DNA of 64,000 bases from CAXXOK01 sp964640955 (GTDB lineage: Bacteria; Bacillota; Clostridia; Christensenellales; Aristaeellaceae). The notes below the pieces were generated by a model, which saw only the letters and a program-made list of their open reading frames with translations, had not been told where the DNA came from and did no database searches. This document shows, piece by piece, positions 60,452-64,000 of the stretch. The translations under genes and the position numbers were made by a program. Each line of letters begins with the position of its first letter. Positions within the stretch are counted from its first letter, which is position 1. Location of the stretch: assembly GCA_964640955.1 (NCBI GenBank), contig CAZXJI010000018.1, forward strand, positions 8,014 to 72,013, read 5' to 3'.

Positions 60452-63400
60452 TCAGGCTTTGCGCACGCTGAGCACGGCGGTCTTGCCGTTCACGTCCCAT
60501 TCCTGGGTTACGGCGCCCGGCTCCGGCTCCTGGTCGTTCATTTCCACGGCCAGCACGCTCTGCATGATGAACGCCTTTCCCGCCTCCACGGCAGCGGCGA
60601 CCTCCGCGTCGGCCTGGTACGTAACCGCGATACGGTCGATCACGGCGAAGCCCGCGTCCTTGCGCATGGTCTGCAGCTTGCTGACCACCTCGCGCTGATA
60701 CCCTTCGGCGATCAGCTCCGGCGTCAGGTTGCAGTCCAGCACCACCGTCAGCCCGTTGTCCTCCTGGGAGGCGAAACCCGGCTTGTGCACGCATTCGGAC
60801 AGCACGTCGTCCGCGGCCAGCTCCACCGGCGTTCCGTCCAGCGTAAAGGTCACGTTTTCGCCGCGCGCGAAGGTATCCATCACGTCGTTGCCGTCGGCTT
60901 CCTTCAGCCACGCGCCGATTTTACCCAGCAGCTTCCCGTACTTCGGGCCGAGGGTGCGCATCTGCGGCTTGAGGTTATAAGTGGTAAAGGCGCGTGCATC
61001 GTCCGTAAAGACCACGTTTTTCACGTTCAGCTCGTCCGCGGCCAGCTCCACGAACGCCTCCTCCAGCGCCGCGCCCTTCACGTACAGGGCGGTCAGCGGC
61101 TGGCGTACCTTGAGGCCCGCGGCGTTGCGGCACGCGCGCCCGAGGCTCACCACGCGCAGCAGCGCCTCCATCTGCACGTTGAGAGGCTCGTCGATCAGGC
61201 TTTCGTCCGCCGCGGGGAAAAGGCACAGGTGCACGCTTTCGGGGGCGTCCGGATAAACGCCGCGCACGAGGTTCTGGTAGATATCCTCGCTCATGAAAGG
61301 CACGAAGGGCGCGATGACCTTGCTGAGCGTCGTAAGCACCGTGTAGAGGGTAACGAACGCCGCCTCCTTGGTGTCGTCCATACCCTTGCCCCAGAAACGC
61401 TCGCGGCCGCGGCGCACGTACCAGTTGCTCAGGTCGTCCACGAACGCGGTGATGGCGTTGGCCGGTTCGGGGATACGGTAGTTGCTCAGGTCGTCGTCCA
61501 CCTGCTTCACCAGCTGATTGAGGCGGCTTAAAATCCAGCGATCCATGAGGGTGTACTTCACCTGTGCCGGGTCGTGCTCCTTGGGGTCGAAGCGGTCGAT
61601 TTCGGCGTAAAGCACGAAGAAGGCGTAGGTGTTCCACAGCGTGGCCATAAACTTGCGCTGGCCCTCGGCGACCGCCTTGTCGCTGAAGCGGCAGGGCAGC
61701 CACGGCGCGCCCGCGGTGAAGAAGTACCAGCGCACGGCGTCGGCGCCTTGCTTGTCCAATACGCTCCACGGGTCCACCACGTTGCCCAGGTGCTTGCTCA
61801 TTTTTTTGCCGTTCTCGTCCTGCACGTGGCCCATGACGATGCAGTTTTCAAACGGCGAGCGGTCGAAGATCAGCGTGCCGATGGCCATGAGGGAATAGAA
61901 CCACCCGCGGGTCTGGTCGATGGCTTCGCTGATGAAGTCCGCCGGGAAACGGTTTTCGAAGATATCCTGATGCTCGAAGGGATAGTGCCACTGCGCGAAG
62001 GGCATGCTGCCGCTGTCGTACCAGCAGTCGATGACCTCCGGCACGCGGTGCATGGCCTTGCCGCACTCCGGGCAGACGAGCTCCACCTGATCGATGTAGG
62101 GGCGGTGCAGCTCGATATCCTCCGCCACGGGCGCGGTGGCCATCTCGCGCAATTCTTTGATGGAGCCGACCACGTGCAGGTGCCCCTCCGGGCAGACCCA
62201 CACGGGCAGCGGCGTGCCCCAGTAACGCTCGCGGGAGAGCGCCCAGTCCATGACGTTGTCCAGGAAGTTGCCGAAGCGCCCTTCCTTGATGTTTTCCGGC
62301 ATCCAGTTGACGGTGCGGTTGTTTTTCATCAGCTCGTCGTGCAGCGCCGTCATGCGGATGAACCAGCCGCTGCGCGCGTAGTAGATCAGCGGCGTGTCGC
62401 AGCGCCAGCAGAAGGGGTAGTTGTGCGTGAAGGGGACCGCGGCGAACAGAAGCCCGCGCTCCTTCAGGTCGGCCAGCACCTTTTCGTTGGCTTCCTGCAC
62501 GGTTTCGTCCGCCCAGGGGGTACCCTCCACGAACCGGCCCTGCGCGTTGACCAGCTGCACGAAGGGCAGGCTGTATTGCCGGCCCACGCGGTTGTCGTCC
62601 TCGCCGAAAGCCGGGGCGATGTGCACGATGCCGCTGCCGTCGGTCAGCGTTACGTAGTCGTCGCTGATCACGTACCAGCCCTTTTCACGGGGGTATTGCA
62701 CGCCGTCGAAGCGGTAGAGCTGCTCGTACTCCATGCCGCACAGATCGCTGCCCGGCATGGTACGCACGACCGCCCCTTCGTGGGAGCGCTCGCCGAACAC
62801 GGTGTGCACAAGCGCCTGCGCCAGGTAGTAGGTTTCGCCTTCCAGCAAAAACTCCACGTAGGTTTCGTGGGCGTTCACGCACAGGGCCACGTTGCTGGGC
62901 AGCGTCCAGGGCGTGGTGGTCCAAGCGAGGATGAAAGCATTCGGGCGGCCTTTCACCTGAAAGCGCACGAACGCGGAGACGTCGCTGACTTCCTTGTAGC
63001 CCTGCGCCACCTCGTGGCTGGAAAGCGCCGTGCCGCAGCGCGGACAGTAAGGCACGGTTTTAAAGCCCTTGTAGAGAAGCCCCTTCTTCCAGATCTCCTT
63101 GAGGCTCCACCATTCGGACTCGATATAGTCGTTATGGTAGGTCACGTAGGGGTGCTCCATGTCCGCCCAGAACGCCACCCGGTCGGACATGTCCTCCCAC
63201 TCGTGCTGGTATTTCCACACGCTTTCCTTGCACTTTTTGATGAAGGGCTCGATGCCGTAGCGCTCGATGGCGGGCTTGCCGTCCAAGTGCAGCGCGCGCT
63301 CCACCTCCAACTCCACCGGCAGGCCGTGGGTGTCCCACCCGGCCTTGCGGAGCACGTCCTTGCCCTTCATGGTCTGGAAGCGCGGAATCAAATCCTTGAT

Positions 63401-63589
63401 GGCGCGGGTCTCGATGTGCCCGATGTGCGGACGTCCGTTGGCCGTCGGCGGGCCGTCGAAGAACGTGAAGCGCTCCTTTCCCTCGTTATGGCGGAAGGAC
63501 TTCTCTATGATGCCTTCCTTTTTCCAAAACGCAAGCACCGCCTTTTCGCGGCCGACGAAATCCATATCCGTCGAAACCTTCCGGTACAT
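60452..63589 (-). CDS. ileS: isoleucyl-tRNA synthetase
   Basis: A 1045-residue class I aminoacyl-tRNA synthetase. The HIGH motif is NGRPHIGHIETRAIKD and the KMSKS motif GKKMSKHLGN; the editing domain (TTPWTLPSN) and the C-terminal anticodon domain follow. The start is ATG 63589 with GGAGGGG upstream. Expression is controlled by a T-box leader directly upstream, consistent with an isoleucine-tRNA-responsive gene. Confidence 0.98.
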   Translation of the reverse strand: MYRKVSTDMDFVGREKAVLAFWKKEGIIEKSFRHNEGKERFTFFDGPPTANGRPHIGHIETRAIKDLIPRFQTMKGKDVLRKAGWDTHGLPVELEVERALHLDGKPAIERYGIEPFIKKCKESVWKYQHEWEDMSDRVAFWADMEHPYVTYHNDYIESEWWSLKEIWKKGLLYKGFKTVPYCPRCGTALSSHEVAQGYKEVSDVSAFVRFQVKGRPNAFILAWTTTPWTLPSNVALCVNAHETYVEFLLEGETYYLAQALVHTVFGERSHEGAVVRTMPGSDLCGMEYEQLYRFDGVQYPREKGWYVISDDYVTLTDGSGIVHIAPAFGEDDNRVGRQYSLPFVQLVNAQGRFVEGTPWADETVQEANEKVLADLKERGLLFAAVPFTHNYPFCWRCDTPLIYYARSGWFIRMTALHDELMKNNRTVNWMPENIKEGRFGNFLDNVMDWALSRERYWGTPLPVWVCPEGHLHVVGSIKELREMATAPVAEDIELHRPYIDQVELVCPECGKAMHRVPEVIDCWYDSGSMPFAQWHYPFEHQDIFENRFPADFISEAIDQTRGWFYSLMAIGTLIFDRSPFENCIVMGHVQDENGKKMSKHLGNVVDPWSVLDKQGADAVRWYFFTAGAPWLPCRFSDKAVAEGQRKFMATLWNTYAFFVLYAEIDRFDPKEHDPAQVKYTLMDRWILSRLNQLVKQVDDDLSNYRIPEPANAITAFVDDLSNWYVRRGRERFWGKGMDDTKEAAFVTLYTVLTTLSKVIAPFVPFMSEDIYQNLVRGVYPDAPESVHLCLFPAADESLIDEPLNVQMEALLRVVSLGRACRNAAGLKVRQPLTALYVKGAALEEAFVELAADELNVKNVVFTDDARAFTTYNLKPQMRTLGPKYGKLLGKIGAWLKEADGNDVMDTFARGENVTFTLDGTPVELAADDVLSECVHKPGFASQEDNGLTVVLDCNLTPELIAEGYQREVVSKLQTMRKDAGFAVIDRIAVTYQADAEVAAAVEAGKAFIMQSVLAVEMNDQEPEPGAVTQEWDVNGKTAVLSVRKA

Positions 63590-63625
63590 GGTTTTCCCCT
63601 CCAGACTCATTTGGAATCGGGGCAG

Positions 63626-63883
63626 AAAAAAACCGCCCCCTCAACGGGACGGAAGCAAGCTTTCCGCGGTACCACCCATTTTGACGGGCAGGGCCCGTCC
63701 TCTCCTTGGCGCTCTGTAACGGGAGCTCCCGCGCCGCCCTGGGCAAAGCCTTCGGGCGCCGTGCTCCGGGGTGATCTGACCGCGTGTCCGGCCCGCCCGG
63801 CTCCCACCGCCCCGGGTTCGCTATCGGCCGTGGGGTGCGCGTCCGTCCCCGTCATCGCAACGTTGATCCGCCTGTGCGGATAT
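63626..63883 (-). promoter_or_regulatory. T-box riboswitch of ileS
   Basis: On the minus strand the conserved T-box sequence TGGGTGGTACCGCGG is at 63664-63678. Downstream a terminator hairpin CCGTCCC/GGGGCGG (63646-63652 with 63633-63639) runs into a 7-base U tract (63626-63632). Stem I occupies about 63760-63870; an ATC (63773-63775) followed by A in CAGATCACC is the best isoleucine specifier candidate, consistent with ileS. Uncharged tRNA-Ile would favour the antiterminator. Confidence 0.9.
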
Positions 63884-63888
63884 GATGC

Positions 63889-63917
63889 ATTATACCCGGC
63901 GAAACGGCATTTGTAAA
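63889..63917 (-). promoter_or_regulatory. promoter of ileS T-box transcript
   Basis: On the minus strand TTTACA (63912-63917) and a perfect TATAAT (63889-63894) are separated by 17 bases. Confidence 0.85.
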
Positions 63918-63954
63918 GGGGGATGGGCAAGTTCGACCGATATCATTGTAGGTT

Positions 63955-63974
63955 TGTCAAACATCTTAGACAAC
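63955..63974. promoter_or_regulatory. possible operator palindrome at the right edge
   Basis: TTGTC and GACAA are inverted around a 10-base spacer in an AT-richer stretch between the ileS promoter and a possible gene start. It could be an operator for a gene beginning at the right edge; weak evidence. Confidence 0.3.
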
Positions 63975-63977
63975 GGA

Positions 63978-64000
63978 GTGGTGAAGGAACTCAACAGGCG
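63978..64000 (+). CDS. possible first codons of a gene running off the right edge
   Basis: GTG at 63978 or 63981 opens a frame reading MKELNR to the window end, with GGAG just upstream at unusually short spacing. Only seven or eight codons are visible, so neither a real gene nor a family can be claimed. Confidence 0.2.

Overview
The window is about 64 kb of high-GC, gene-dense DNA, probably from an uncultured anaerobic gut member of the Clostridia; a Christensenellales-like lineage is my best guess from gene content and base composition. Evidence for a Firmicute: RNase J, a T-box leader on ileS, a type-1 encapsulin with encapsulated ferritin, the secA-prfB pair, strong Shine-Dalgarno sites and consensus sigma-A promoters. 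No outer-membrane biogenesis genes, tRNAs, rRNAs, CRISPR arrays, phages or insertion sequences were seen.

Layout. 1-2.1 kb: 5' part of rpoB (minus strand, cut by the left edge) with its own promoter, divergent from an RseC-like gene. 3.3-4.9 kb: RNase J. 5.0-5.6 kb: an intergenic region carrying two inverted copies of a structured repeat. 5.7-8.5 kb: a MotA/MotB-type (ZorA/ZorB-like) proton-channel pair plus a small membrane-anchored protein, divergent from a MarR regulator. 9.3-12.8 kb: a redox/iron block (Gx transporter, NusG-domain-II protein, ApbE flavin transferase, encapsulated ferritin, encapsulin shell).

12.9-30.8 kb: the centrepiece, a co-directional minus-strand operon of 13 genes for anaerobic purine/urate breakdown: guanine deaminase, split xanthine dehydrogenase xdhABC, ygeX, ygeY, ygeW, carbamate kinase, mocA, ssnA, ygfK, a fused xanthine dehydrogenase and a ModE-like regulator. 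It starts at a perfect TTGACA-17-TATAAT promoter and ends at an intrinsic terminator. The dehydrogenases and deaminases would feed hypoxanthine, guanine, xanthine or urate into ring opening. YgeX and YgeY would process the amino-acid-like fragments, and YgeW with carbamate kinase would recover ATP from a carbamoyl group. A hydantoinase/dihydropyrimidinase, a usual partner of this set, lies 25 kb away at 55.7-57.1 kb. Upstream (30.9-35.9 kb) is a complete Liv-type ABC importer of unknown substrate.

36-64 kb is mostly housekeeping: a membrane-anchored EEP-family phosphohydrolase, rpsB-tsf, secG, a GNAT acetyltransferase, a degenerate E2-like acyltransferase, an unusual metallophosphoesterase, two PlsC-like acyltransferases (one fused to a polytopic membrane domain), an unknown polytopic membrane protein, a GntR regulator, tsaD, a TIGR01906 membrane protein, a methyltransferase, prfB, secA, a flavodoxin-like reductase, the hydantoinase, a Nudix hydrolase, tgt, an RluA-type pseudouridine synthase, an RlmI-like methyltransferase and ileS with its T-box. 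The last 80 bases hold only a possible gene start.
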